A DNA stretch of 38,412 nucleotides, taken from NCBI GenBank assembly GCA_031262385.1, contig JAISHU010000132.1:1-38412 (forward strand), in the 5' to 3' direction. This document shows, one piece after another, positions 24,286 through 32,837 of this stretch. Both the position numbers and the translations under genes were made by a program. The notes beneath the pieces are model-generated. The model ran no database searches and had not been told where the DNA came from. It saw only the letters and a list, made by a program, of their open reading frames with translations. Positions within the stretch are counted from its first letter, which is position 1, and each line of letters begins with the position of its first letter. The stretch is from Mediterranea sp. (in: CFB group bacteria). Lineage in GTDB: Bacteria > Bacteroidota > Bacteroidia > Bacteroidales > Bacteroidaceae.

Positions 24286-24906
24286 ATGGGATTATTTAAC
24301 AAGAAAGCCGCAGCTCCTTCGTCGAAGAACGTAGAAGACTTTGTGTCGCTGACGCGCGTTTATTTTCAATCGGTAATTGCCTCGAACTTGGGGATTACGA
24401 ATATACGTTTCATACCCGATGTAGCCAACTTCAAGCGGTTATTCAAGATACCCACGCAAGGCGGACGACTGGGACAAGCCGAAAAGACGGCATCGCGCAA
24501 GATGTTGATGAGCGACTACGGTATCAGCGAAAATTTCTTCAAAGAGATTGATGCCTCTATCAAAAAGAATTGCCGCACACAAAACGATGTACAGAGCTAC
24601 ATGTTTATGTACCAAGGCTTTTCGCAAGACCTCATGATGCTGGTAAGCAACCTGATGCAGTGGAAATTCAGAGTACCGTCATTCTTCAAAGGTGCTTTAC
24701 GCAGCATGACGGAGAAAACCGTGCACGACATTTGCACGAAACTCGTCTGGAAGAAAGACGATGTGCACAAGACCGCTGCTGCCGTACGCCAGTACAAAGA
24801 GCGTCTGGGCTATTCCGAACAATGGATGAGCGAATATGTGTTCAACGTAGTGATGCTGGCAAAGAAAGAGCCGAAACCCAAAGCTACAGACGAGAAAAAG
24901 GCGTAA
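24286..24906 (+). CDS. Conserved Bacteroidales protein of unknown function
   Basis: A 206-residue soluble protein starting MGLFNKKAAAPSSKNVEDFVSL. I recognise it only as a conserved Bacteroides hypothetical. It is rich in Lys, Met and aromatic residues. Segments such as FKRLFKIPTQGGRLGQAEKTASRKMLMSDYG and MYQGFSQDLMMLVSNLMQW suggest an all-helical fold. The tail is charged (AKKEPKPKATDEKKA). No signal peptide, membrane helix or catalytic motif is seen. The start at 24286 is chosen over an ATG at 24253, which lies inside a leader stem. It is divergent from the Hc1-like gene and convergent with the GH3 gene. Confidence 0.85.
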   Translation: MGLFNKKAAAPSSKNVEDFVSLTRVYFQSVIASNLGITNIRFIPDVANFKRLFKIPTQGGRLGQAEKTASRKMLMSDYGISENFFKEIDASIKKNCRTQNDVQSYMFMYQGFSQDLMMLVSNLMQWKFRVPSFFKGALRSMTEKTVHDICTKLVWKKDDVHKTAAAVRQYKERLGYSEQWMSEYVFNVVMLAKKEPKPKATDEKKA

Positions 24907-24929
24907 AACAAGGGTCTCTTAGTTGCGAT

Positions 24930-26597
24930 TTAAAACCTCATTGAAATCCGCCCGCGTGCAGTAGTCTTCCCCCGCAAAATGTCGGCAGCATATTGCTGCA
25001 AGTCGGGTTCGCCCGAATGTGCCAGAATTACGGCACCGGCTTGTTGCAAAGAGGCGTGAAGCGACTGCATGCCACGGTAAGAGACAAAGAAGACATAAAC
25101 TGCGGGGACAGGCAGTTGCAGACGCGACAAACGTGCGGCATAGGTGGCGGCATCGACATCTCTGCCCGAGACGGTCACTACCACGTGCCGGTAGTACGAC
25201 AGTTGGTCGGCAAGCGTGTGAAGCATTGTTTCGGTGGAATCTGCCGGAGCAAGCAAATATTGCTTCACCTCCGTCTCTTTGCGAAGGGCGGCAACGAACA
25301 AACTATCCTGTCCTTCGCCCAAACTCAATACGGCAAGCGGAGTGTTGCGATAAGAGGTTAGCGGGAACTCCCCTATTCCGTTATTGATTACCGCGACGGC
25401 TTCGTGTCGTAAGGTCGCCGCCAGTGTTTGAGCTTTATCGGTATTCATGCGGTAGCTCATGCCGCTTACGTGCAACGGTGCCGGACGGCGATGCAATCCC
25501 AACAAATATTTATAAGTAAGAATCTTGCGGCATCGTTCATTGACCACCGCATGCGAAAGCGTTCCGCTACGGACGGCTTGCAGCAGTTCGTCGGTGGTAC
25601 GTCGCAGATTATCCGAAGCCAGCACCATGTCGTTGCCCGCAACTATGGCACGGGTGGTTGCCTGCGGAACAGACGACACCCCTTTCATCTCCATAGCATC
25701 GGTAAAGATTAAACCGGTGAATCCCAGTTCCTCTTTGAGCAGCCCCGTTACAATGCGGTGCGAAAGCGAAGAGGGTGTTTTGCCGTCGGGTTCGAGAGCC
25801 GGTACTTGCAAATGCCCCACCATGATACCGCCTAAGCCGGCTTGTACGGCACGGCGAAACGGATAGAGTTCGATGCTGTCTAAGCGAGCACGACTAAAAG
25901 GTAACACGGGCAAGGCAAGATGCGAGTCCACATCGGTGTCGCCGTGTCCGGGAAAGTGTTTGCTTACCGAGAGCATGCCGCCGGCTTCCAAACCGCGACC
26001 GTATGCCGCAACTTTGGCACTGACCCGCACGGGGTCCGAACCGAACGAACGTTTGTTGATAACCGGATTTTGCGGATTGATATTGACATCGGCATCCGGG
26101 GCAAAATTGACGTGTACCCCCAGTTCGCGAAGTTCGCGCGCCACTTCGCGTCCGTACTCGTAGATTAAAGAGTCGCCCTCGATACAGCCCAAAGAGGCAT
26201 TCATGGGAAAGTCCGCCATATCTTTCAGACGCATCGCCGGTCCCCATTCGCCGTCGAACGTTATCATCAGCGGCACTTTGGTTTCGGCTTGCCCCATATT
26301 GGTAAGAATGGCTTGCTCTTCTGCCGTTCCCTGCCTGAAGAGCAAACCTCCTATGTGATAGTTGCGTATGGCTGTGCGTAACGTATTCTCTTGTTTCGCA
26401 TTGGCTTTGGCGGGCAGTGTCAGGATAAGCATCTGCCCCACCCTCTCGCGCAAACTCATGCGCGACAGTACGGAGTCCACCCATTGGCGGCAACGTGTAT
26501 CGGCGGCGGCAGGTAAAAAAGGAGCCTGCGCCTGTGCCGTCAACGCAAAGTTACCCACCCCCATCAGGGAGAGAGCTAAAAAGAGGAGTTTACGCAT
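24930..26597 (-). CDS. Secreted GH3 beta-N-acetylhexosaminidase-like enzyme
   Basis: A 555-residue exported protein. The signal peptide ends at about residue 24 (ALTAQAQ). The GH3 N-terminal barrel covers about 37-370. KHFPGHGDTDVDSH (213-226) is the NagZ-type motif carrying the His/Asp acid-base dyad. The nucleophile is D300 in IFTDAMEMKG. The last 180 residues form a Rossmann-like C-terminal domain. Such enzymes remove N-acetylglucosamine from muropeptides or chitosaccharides. It is shorter than Bacteroides homologues that carry an added serine-hydrolase module. It is the third gene after the split 5'-nucleotidase, with a 10 bp gap. Confidence 0.93.
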   Translation of the reverse strand: MRKLLFLALSLMGVGNFALTAQAQAPFLPAAADTRCRQWVDSVLSRMSLRERVGQMLILTLPAKANAKQENTLRTAIRNYHIGGLLFRQGTAEEQAILTNMGQAETKVPLMITFDGEWGPAMRLKDMADFPMNASLGCIEGDSLIYEYGREVARELRELGVHVNFAPDADVNINPQNPVINKRSFGSDPVRVSAKVAAYGRGLEAGGMLSVSKHFPGHGDTDVDSHLALPVLPFSRARLDSIELYPFRRAVQAGLGGIMVGHLQVPALEPDGKTPSSLSHRIVTGLLKEELGFTGLIFTDAMEMKGVSSVPQATTRAIVAGNDMVLASDNLRRTTDELLQAVRSGTLSHAVVNERCRKILTYKYLLGLHRRPAPLHVSGMSYRMNTDKAQTLAATLRHEAVAVINNGIGEFPLTSYRNTPLAVLSLGEGQDSLFVAALRKETEVKQYLLAPADSTETMLHTLADQLSYYRHVVVTVSGRDVDAATYAARLSRLQLPVPAVYVFFVSYRGMQSLHASLQQAGAVILAHSGEPDLQQYAADILRGKTTARGRISMRF

Positions 26598-26607
26598 CGG
26601 CAGACGA

Positions 26608-27453
26608 CTATTCTTGGGTGAGGGTCAACACAACTTTCCCTACAAAAGCACCGTTGGCACCGCTGTGCAACACCGGCACACTCTTACCCTCTTTGTTGAG
26701 CAGATACGCCGGTTCCGACATATAGGTGTGGCTGTGTCCGCCCAGTACGAGGTCGATACCGGAAGTTTGGCGCACCATTTCCGCATCGCAAGGAGCATTG
26801 GTGAGTTCGTAACCCAGATGTGACAAACAGATGACAACATCGCACTTCTCTTGGTTTCGCAGCAGGTCGGAAGTTTGTTGTGCCGTGGTATAAGGGTCTT
26901 TGTAAACCACGTTGGCAGACTTATCCGCCTGCACCAATCCTTCCAGACGGGGACTGATGCCAAAGACACCAATCTTCAGTCCGTTGCGGTACAAGATGAT
27001 GTAAGGCTTTACCACATCGGCGACCAGACTGCCCGACACGTCGTAGTTGGCGCAAACAATGGGGAACTTAGCCATGCCGAAGATTCGCTCCATGTTCTCC
27101 ATACCGAAGTCGAACTCGTGGTTGCCGATAGTCATGGCGTCGTAGCCCATGAGGTTCATCATCTTCACCTCGACTTCTCCGCGAAACATATTATAATAAG
27201 GTGTACCTTGCGAGATGTCGCCGCAATCGAAGAGCAGCAGGTCGGGATATTCCTTGCGCATCTGCTCGATAAAAGTAACACGTCGCACGTCGCCGCCCAT
27301 ACCCGCATTGCGATCGGTGGCGGTGGAACTGATAGGTTCGATGCGGCTGTGCGTGTCGCTGGTATGCAGTATAACCAACTGCTTGGTTTGCTGTGCCGAA
27401 ACAGAGAGAGTGACGCACAGCATTACTATCCAAAGGATTGATATTCTTTTCAT
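26608..27453 (-). CDS. Secreted metallophosphoesterase: 5'-nucleotidase N-terminal (catalytic) half
   Basis: A 281-residue exported protein (signal peptide ending SVSAQ). It has the calcineurin-type metal motifs of UshA-like 5'-nucleotidases: LHTSDTHSRI near residue 29, FDCGDISQGTPYY, IGNHEFDFG, LSHLGYE and GGHSHTY. These coordinate two divalent metals for phosphate-ester hydrolysis. The C-terminal substrate-binding domain is absent; it is encoded by the separate gene just upstream (23 bp gap). The two products probably work together in the periplasm to release nucleosides from nucleotides. Confidence 0.93.
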   Translation of the reverse strand: MKRISILWIVMLCVTLSVSAQQTKQLVILHTSDTHSRIEPISSTATDRNAGMGGDVRRVTFIEQMRKEYPDLLLFDCGDISQGTPYYNMFRGEVEVKMMNLMGYDAMTIGNHEFDFGMENMERIFGMAKFPIVCANYDVSGSLVADVVKPYIILYRNGLKIGVFGISPRLEGLVQADKSANVVYKDPYTTAQQTSDLLRNQEKCDVVICLSHLGYELTNAPCDAEMVRQTSGIDLVLGGHSHTYMSEPAYLLNKEGKSVPVLHSGANGAFVGKVVLTLTQE

Positions 27454-27476
27454 ACGTTTGTTCTATTACAAAGTGA

Positions 27477-28238
27477 CTACTCTTCGACGGTGATACGCCC
27501 TTCCATGCGCGACGTGATGATTTTTCCCTCTGCCGTCTGTTGTTCCACGTAGCGAATTACCAAATCGCGCAACACACCGTCGTCGGGGCATTGCCGTTTT
27601 TCGGCATTCAGCAAAGAAGGCAGACCGTCGTTGCCTTCGGCGAGATAGTCTATGGTGCCAATGGTATAAGAATGGTTTTCGTCCACCGGCTTTCCACCCA
27701 CCAACGCACTCAGCAGTTTGCCGTCTTTGGTGATGCGAAGCGTAACGCCGCTGATGCCGGTACCACCCAATCGTGCCACCTCTGCGAAGAAGCGCATCAG
27801 TTCGGAACCTTTCATGGTGAGCACACACAGCGAGTTTTCGAAAGGACAGATTTCGTAGATAGTCTCTACGGTAATGGGACCGGCTGCCATATTCGCTCTC
27901 AGTCCGCCGATATTAACCAGACCGATATCAGCAGGTTTGCCCAGCACCGACTGAGCCGACAGTTTCAGAATGTCGGCGACCCAGTTAGACAACAGGCTCT
28001 CCGGTCGTCCCTTCTCCATAGAAATCGCCGATGTGCCCAATACGCGATACATCACTTTACCAATCTCGGCTTTGTAGGGTGCCAGCAGTGCGGTTGCTTC
28101 GGCATTGGGCGTAGCATCCCATGTGCTGTCGATAGCTACCATGCTACCCTCCACGTTTGTTATCCGGTAGGTAGGCCGGCAAGCTGTAAAGCACAGCATA
28201 CTACCCAAGCAGACAAGCATCAAAAAACTTTTCTTCAT
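27477..28238 (-). CDS. Lipoprotein with 5'-nucleotidase C-terminal domain
   Basis: A 253-residue lipoprotein with lipobox FTAC. It is the UshA C-terminal substrate-binding domain on its own: SNWVADILK, VNIGGLRANMAAGPIT (the NxGGxR substrate motif), LCVLTMKGSELMRF and YTIGTIDYLAEGNDG. The start is MKKSFLM at 28238; an ATG at 28253 would add five residues ahead of the signal peptide. It is the first gene of the operon, so the order is C-terminal half then N-terminal half, the reverse of fused enzymes. Confidence 0.92.
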   Translation of the reverse strand: MKKSFLMLVCLGSMLCFTACRPTYRITNVEGSMVAIDSTWDATPNAEATALLAPYKAEIGKVMYRVLGTSAISMEKGRPESLLSNWVADILKLSAQSVLGKPADIGLVNIGGLRANMAAGPITVETIYEICPFENSLCVLTMKGSELMRFFAEVARLGGTGISGVTLRITKDGKLLSALVGGKPVDENHSYTIGTIDYLAEGNDGLPSLLNAEKRQCPDDGVLRDLVIRYVEQQTAEGKIITSRMEGRITVEE

Positions 28239-28270
28239 ACGATTATATAGCATTATTTGATATTACCTCG

Positions 28271-28278
28271 CAAAAGTA
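28271..28278 (-). promoter_or_regulatory. -7 promoter box of the split nucleotidase/GH3 operon
   Basis: Minus-strand TACTTTTG matches TAnnTTTG, 32 nt upstream of the ATG at 28238, within the 75 bp gap after the helicase gene. Confidence 0.6.
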
Positions 28279-28313
28279 ATTGAAAGATAGAACATTTTAA
28301 ATAATCGGATAAA

Positions 28314-29732
28314 TTATTCTACTTGCATAGGCGGATAATTAACCAGATACAATGTTTCGGTAGCACGGGTGAAAGCGGTGTACAGCCAACGGAAATAGTC
28401 GGGTGTGAGATAGCTGTCGTCCATGTAGCCTTGGTCGAGAAACACATTTTTCCACTGTCCCCCTTGTGCTTTGTGGCAGGTAACGGCATAGGCATACTTT
28501 ACTTGCAAGGCATTGTAATAAGGATTCTTGCGCATCTCTTCCATTCTTTTGCGCTTGGAGGGAATTTCGGCATACTCTTCCAACACGGCATAATAGAGCC
28601 GTTCGGCATCCGCCTTGGACAGAGCAGGCGTATCGCTGTGCAGCGTGTCGAGCAGCAAAGTGGCGGTTAGTTCCAAGTCGTTACAGTCGGGAAACGCCAG
28701 CAGCACATCCACAAAGCGGAAGCCATAGAGTTCGTGCGAACGCCGTACCCTGCGCACCACCGCCGTCTCGCCGTTGGCAATAAAGTCCACGCCTTTCTCT
28801 TGTTCCGTCCAGTAGTAGTTGTTTTTGGCAACCATCAAGAGGTCGCCCGTGTTCAGTTCGTCTTCCCGCCACAAGATTTGCGCGCGTACACCTTTATTAT
28901 ATATATTGGCGCGTTTGTTGGAACGACACACCACAATGGTTTCGTCCATGCCGTCGCGTTCGTAGCAACGGGTGAGCGTTTCAATCAGTTCATTGCCCGG
29001 CAACACACGGATGTCGGCGAATCCGGTAACGCGTATCTTGGGAAGTGATGAGCAGTTACCCGCGGCGATAAGCGTACGCAGACGGGTGGCATTCCACAAG
29101 ATACCCGAATCGTGCTCTTGCCGTACCACCTGTGTAAGTTCGGTTTCCATAACCCGCAGGTTGTAGCCTCGCAACGCATCGCCGAACAGTGCCGGACTCA
29201 GTTCCTCGCCCACCGGTGGCAACTGTGCCGTGTCGCCCAACAGAATCAGCCGGCAGCCAATACCCGAATAGACGTACTCTATGAGGTCGTCGAGCAACCG
29301 TCCCGTACCGAACATACTGCCGGACAAACCATCGTTGGCAATCATCGACGCCTCGTCCACGATAAACACCGCATCCATCAACTGATTGATGTTTACCGAG
29401 AAGTGCGCCGTCTCGTCGGTGAGGCTGCGTTGCCGGTATATCTTCTTGTGAATGGTAAACGCGGCATGACCCGAATAGGCGGCAAACACTTTGGCTGCAC
29501 GTCCGGTGGGTGCCATTAACACCGTCTCTTTGGAGAACGACTGCAACGTGCGCACCAAAGCACCGACCAACGAAGTCTTGCCCGTACCTGCATAACCCCG
29601 CAACACAAAAACGGTGTCGCACGACTTATCCATGAGGAAATCCGCCAGCAAACGAATGGCTTTTTCCTGCTCTTCGGTTGGCTCATAAGAGAAATTTCTC
29701 TTAATCTGGGCTGCTAAATAGTTATTTATCAT
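28314..29732 (-). CDS. RecD/Dda-like superfamily 1B DNA helicase
   Basis: A 472-residue SF1 helicase that should unwind DNA with 5'-3' polarity. Walker A is GYAGTGKTSL near residue 43 and Walker B is FIVDEASMI. Motif III is LLGDTAQLPPVG. The C-terminal UvrD-like part ends with AYAVTCHKAQGGQWKNVFLDQG and WLYTAFTRATETLYLV. It is a stand-alone protein without RecB or RecC nearby and lacks the long N-terminal domain of RecD2. The start MINNYLAAQIKRN at 29732 is preferred because an ATG at 29798 would overlap the divergent promoter region and add an unrelated stretch. Confidence 0.92.
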   Translation of the reverse strand: MINNYLAAQIKRNFSYEPTEEQEKAIRLLADFLMDKSCDTVFVLRGYAGTGKTSLVGALVRTLQSFSKETVLMAPTGRAAKVFAAYSGHAAFTIHKKIYRQRSLTDETAHFSVNINQLMDAVFIVDEASMIANDGLSGSMFGTGRLLDDLIEYVYSGIGCRLILLGDTAQLPPVGEELSPALFGDALRGYNLRVMETELTQVVRQEHDSGILWNATRLRTLIAAGNCSSLPKIRVTGFADIRVLPGNELIETLTRCYERDGMDETIVVCRSNKRANIYNKGVRAQILWREDELNTGDLLMVAKNNYYWTEQEKGVDFIANGETAVVRRVRRSHELYGFRFVDVLLAFPDCNDLELTATLLLDTLHSDTPALSKADAERLYYAVLEEYAEIPSKRKRMEEMRKNPYYNALQVKYAYAVTCHKAQGGQWKNVFLDQGYMDDSYLTPDYFRWLYTAFTRATETLYLVNYPPMQVE

Positions 29733-29784
29733 TTCATCAGCAGAAAAAAAACTTTTGAATATATCTCCATTAAAATTATTTATA

Positions 29785-29792
29785 TACTTTTG
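29785..29792 (+). promoter_or_regulatory. -7 promoter box of the pilin-like/DUF3822/rsmD unit
   Basis: TACTTTTG matches TAnnTTTG, 37 nt upstream of the ATG at 29830. No good -33 box. Confidence 0.55.
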
Positions 29793-29829
29793 TCGCACGA
29801 ATATAAACTAAAATAAAAACATATCTATC

Positions 29830-30516
29830 ATGAAAACTGTATTTAATATCGTTTTGGGCTTATGTGTTGTTGCTTTGGTGTACATTTGCTACGAAAGCAT
29901 CATGGGACCCATCAGATTTGAACAGGAACAAAAAATTAGAGAAAAGGCGGTTATTGCTCGTCTGGTTGACATCCGTAAAGCTCAGCAAGAGTATCGGGGT
30001 CAGCACGGACAACAATACACGGCAAGCTTTGACACGCTTATCGACTTTGTAAAGAACCAGAAACTTCCGTTCATTTACAAAGAAGGTGAACTCACTGATA
30101 AGCAGTTGGAAGATGGCTTGACGGAGAAAAAAGCAATGGCCATTATTAACAAAGCCAAAAAGACCGGGAATTACAAAGACGTAGAAAAGAACGGCCTTAC
30201 CAATTTCAAGCGCGACACGCTGTGGGCATCGGTAAGAGACACCATCTTCGGCAAGAACTTCAATGCCGACTCTATGAGATATGTACCCTACGGTAACGGC
30301 GCTACCTTCGAAATGGCTATTCGTAACGATACTGCCAAATCGGGTGCACCTTTCTGTCTGCTTGAAGTGAAGACTCCTTATGACACCTATCTGAACGGAT
30401 TGGATAAACAGGAGATTATCAACATGAAAGATAAGCAGACCAAGTTGGGTAAATACAGCGGCTTGATGTTTGGTAGCCTCGAAACTGCCAACAACAACGC
30501 AGGTAACTGGGAATAA
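29830..30516 (+). CDS. Membrane-anchored conserved protein with pilin-like N-terminus, unknown function
   Basis: A 228-residue protein conserved in Bacteroidales as a hypothetical. Residues 5-23 form one hydrophobic helix after a short MKTV start. The next part (IREKAVIARLVDIRKAQQEYRGQHGQQYTASFDTLIDFV) has the spacing of type IV pilin or pseudopilin heads: a helix continuing from the membrane, then a YxxxxGxYxxSFDxLI pattern. There is no prepilin peptidase site (G before F/M with E at +5), so if it is a relative it is not processed the standard way. It is 10 bp upstream of the DUF3822 gene and probably co-transcribed with rsmD. Confidence 0.85.
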   Translation: MKTVFNIVLGLCVVALVYICYESIMGPIRFEQEQKIREKAVIARLVDIRKAQQEYRGQHGQQYTASFDTLIDFVKNQKLPFIYKEGELTDKQLEDGLTEKKAMAIINKAKKTGNYKDVEKNGLTNFKRDTLWASVRDTIFGKNFNADSMRYVPYGNGATFEMAIRNDTAKSGAPFCLLEVKTPYDTYLNGLDKQEIINMKDKQTKLGKYSGLMFGSLETANNNAGNWE

Positions 30517-30526
30517 TTTTCTCTGC

Positions 30527-31309
30527 ATGATGTTTGAATCGGTTGACTTTAGCAAGTCAAAACAATACAGTCTATCCATCCGTCTCGGTACGGATGGATT
30601 TTCTTTTTCTATCGCCAACCCGTTGGACGACAGACTACCTGAGGTACAAACCTTCCCGGTGCAAGAAGAGCTGCCGCTAACTGCCAACCTGAAGTTGCTG
30701 TTTCGCGAACACGGCTGGCTGCAACATCCCTTCCGCCGAATCAACCTATTAATTCCGGGCAAACGTCATACCTTAGTGCCGCTCGAACTCTTCGACGAAG
30801 AGCAAACCGAGCAACTCTTTCACTACAACCTGCCGCCGCAAAACAACGAACGCATACTCTACAACATTCTGCAAAAAAGCGGCATCGTTACGCTGTTCGG
30901 CATCGACAAAAGCGCAGCCGCCTATCTGCACGAACAACTACCCGACGCCCACTTGTGCAGTTCGGCAGGAACCTTGATAGAATACTTTTCCGTAAAAAGT
31001 CGGCAAGGTAACAGCAGGAAGATGTATGCCTACCTACGCAAAGAAAGTGCCGAACTGTTTTGCTACGAACGGGGTAAGCTGCTGCTCACCAACAGCTATA
31101 CGTGCAAAGAAACCTCCGATTTTATCTACTATCTGCTTTACACATGGAAGCAACTCGACTTTGAGCAACAGCGCGACGAACTGTTTCTCTGCGGAGAGCT
31201 GCCCGATAAGACAGCGCTCCTCGAACGGTTGCGCAAATTCATTATGCAAGTGTCGGTCATCCCTTCATCCGAACACTTCGACCTACAAGCCATCACTTTA
31301 TGCGAGTAA
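30527..31309 (+). CDS. DUF3822 family protein
   Basis: A 260-residue cytoplasmic protein of a Bacteroidetes-specific family. Segments include RRINLLIPGKRHTLVPLELFDEEQTEQLFHYN and YSLSIRLGTDGFSFSIANPLDD. The N-terminal beta-hairpin pattern recalls actin-like (PilM/ASKHA) folds, but no phosphate loop is evident. The start at 30527 (MM at 30527/30530) is chosen because it follows the previous stop by 10 bp; an ATG at 30470 lies inside the previous gene. The stop overlaps the rsmD start by 10 bp. Function is unknown. Confidence 0.85.
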   Translation: MMFESVDFSKSKQYSLSIRLGTDGFSFSIANPLDDRLPEVQTFPVQEELPLTANLKLLFREHGWLQHPFRRINLLIPGKRHTLVPLELFDEEQTEQLFHYNLPPQNNERILYNILQKSGIVTLFGIDKSAAAYLHEQLPDAHLCSSAGTLIEYFSVKSRQGNSRKMYAYLRKESAELFCYERGKLLLTNSYTCKETSDFIYYLLYTWKQLDFEQQRDELFLCGELPDKTALLERLRKFIMQVSVIPSSEHFDLQAITLCE

Positions 31310-31833
31310 TCAGCGGTATTTATAAAAGAAGACGCTTTGACGTACCCCACACTTTCAAAGCGCGCCCTACCACAGACTTTGCCAAAGAAAGTCTGTTCAA
31401 TGTGCTCAACGGTTATCTGGACTTCGAAGACGGAGTCACGGCACTCGACCTGTTTGCCGGCACCGGAAGCATCAGCATCGAATTGCTGTCGCGCGGTTGC
31501 GACCGTGTCATCAGCATAGAGAAAGACCGCGACCATCACGCCTTTATCTGCAAAGTGATGCGCGAGGTGAATACCGACAAATGCATCCCCATACGCACAG
31601 ACGTATTCGGGTACATCCGGAAAAGCCGCGAACAGTTCGACTTCATCTTTGCCGACCCACCCTACGACCTGACAGAACTGGCAACCTTGCCCGACCTGAT
31701 ATTCGACAACCACCTGCTCAAAGAAGAGGGACTGTTTGTGCTGGAACACGGCAAGAAGCATCACTTCGACGAACATCCACGCTTCGTGGAGCAGCGTACG
31801 TACGGCAGCGTGCATTTTTCTTTCTTTCAATAA
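31300..31833 (+). CDS. rsmD: 16S rRNA (guanine-966-N2)-methyltransferase
   Basis: A 177-residue class I SAM methyltransferase that modifies G966 of 16S rRNA. The start region VISGIYKRRRFDVPHTFKARPTTDFAKESLFN is typical of RsmD. The SAM motif ALDLFAGTGSISIELLSRG is at about 48-66. The catalytic DPPY is at 119-122. The 5' end overlaps DUF3822 by 10 bp, so translation is coupled. Confidence 0.96.
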   Translation: MRVISGIYKRRRFDVPHTFKARPTTDFAKESLFNVLNGYLDFEDGVTALDLFAGTGSISIELLSRGCDRVISIEKDRDHHAFICKVMREVNTDKCIPIRTDVFGYIRKSREQFDFIFADPPYDLTELATLPDLIFDNHLLKEEGLFVLEHGKKHHFDEHPRFVEQRTYGSVHFSFFQ

Positions 31834-31855
31834 AACGTTTCTCAATATTAATCTC

Positions 31856-31863
31856 TACTTTTG
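31856..31863 (+). promoter_or_regulatory. -7 promoter box of the corA gene
   Basis: TACTTTTG matches TAnnTTTG, 23 nt upstream of the ATG at 31887. Confidence 0.55.
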
Positions 31864-31886
31864 CCTAATTTTTAGCGCAGAGTAAG

Positions 31887-32813
31887 ATGAGAAAGTTCCT
31901 TTCCATAAAAGACAAATTCGCCGAGCAGCCCCAGTGGGATGCCAATTGCTGGGTAAATGTGGAATGCCCCGACCAAGACGACTTTGAGTTTCTACAAGAA
32001 ACACTCCGTATCCCCGAAGAATTTCTGGAAGACATTGCAGATATTGACGAACGCCCCCGCACCGAAAGCGAAGGCGACTGGAAGCTTATCATTCTGCGCA
32101 TCCCCATGCGCAATACGCACGAAGGTCTCCCCTTCTCCACTGTGCCCATCGGCGTAATTGCAGGCAAAGATGTGCTGGTAACGGTCTGTTACTTCCAAAC
32201 CGAAATGCTATCCGACTTTGTTCACCACGTACGCCGCAAGAACATAGAGATTACCACCAAGTCCGACTTTATCCTGCGTATCATCTACTCATCGGCATAC
32301 TGGTTTCAGAAATACCTCAAGTCGGTGTACAACCAAGTAAACGACGCCGAAAAAGAGCTGGAAAAGAGCATCCGCAACGAAGACCTGCTTCAACTGATGA
32401 AATTGCAGAAAAGTTTGGTGTTCTTCAACACCTCGCTTCGCGGCAACGAAATGATGATAGGTCGCCTGAAAAAAGGAACGCAGGGAAGCAACAGCTTCAA
32501 CCCCGACTTGGTAGAAGATGTGGTTATCGAGCTGAAACAAGCCTACAACACCGTAAACATCTACAGCGACATCCTCACCGGAACCATGGATGCCTTTGCC
32601 TCTATCATCTCCAACAACGTCAACGCTATCATGAAACGCATGACCAGCATCAGCATCACCCTGATGATACCCACCTTAATTGCCAGCTTCTACGGCATGA
32701 ATGTGAGTATAGACTACGGATCAGGTCCCTACGCATTCTTCGGTATTATCCTGATTTCGGCACTCCTTTCTGCCGTCTCGGTAATTTGGTTCCGTAAGAT
32801 TAAATGGTTCTAA
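31887..32813 (+). CDS. corA: CorA-family divalent cation (Mg2+/Co2+) transporter
   Basis: A 308-residue inner-membrane channel protein. The first 240 residues form the cytoplasmic funnel, with a long helix of KSVYNQVNDAEKELEKSIRNEDL. Two membrane helices follow at the C-terminus, with the pore signature YGMN at the end of TM1 (ASFYGMNVSIDYG). The C-terminus is basic (IRKIKWF). Length and motif fit CorA. The ion may be Mg2+, Co2+ or Ni2+. It has its own promoter and is followed 24 bp later by the beta-propeller lipoprotein. Confidence 0.94.
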   Translation: MRKFLSIKDKFAEQPQWDANCWVNVECPDQDDFEFLQETLRIPEEFLEDIADIDERPRTESEGDWKLIILRIPMRNTHEGLPFSTVPIGVIAGKDVLVTVCYFQTEMLSDFVHHVRRKNIEITTKSDFILRIIYSSAYWFQKYLKSVYNQVNDAEKELEKSIRNEDLLQLMKLQKSLVFFNTSLRGNEMMIGRLKKGTQGSNSFNPDLVEDVVIELKQAYNTVNIYSDILTGTMDAFASIISNNVNAIMKRMTSISITLMIPTLIASFYGMNVSIDYGSGPYAFFGIILISALLSAVSVIWFRKIKWF

Positions 32814-32837
32814 TACCTCATCAATCTATAATAAACC

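Noticed and set aside
24906-24930. Terminator between the convergent genes at 24.9 kb
   Set aside because: The 23 bp spacer has no stable inverted repeat.
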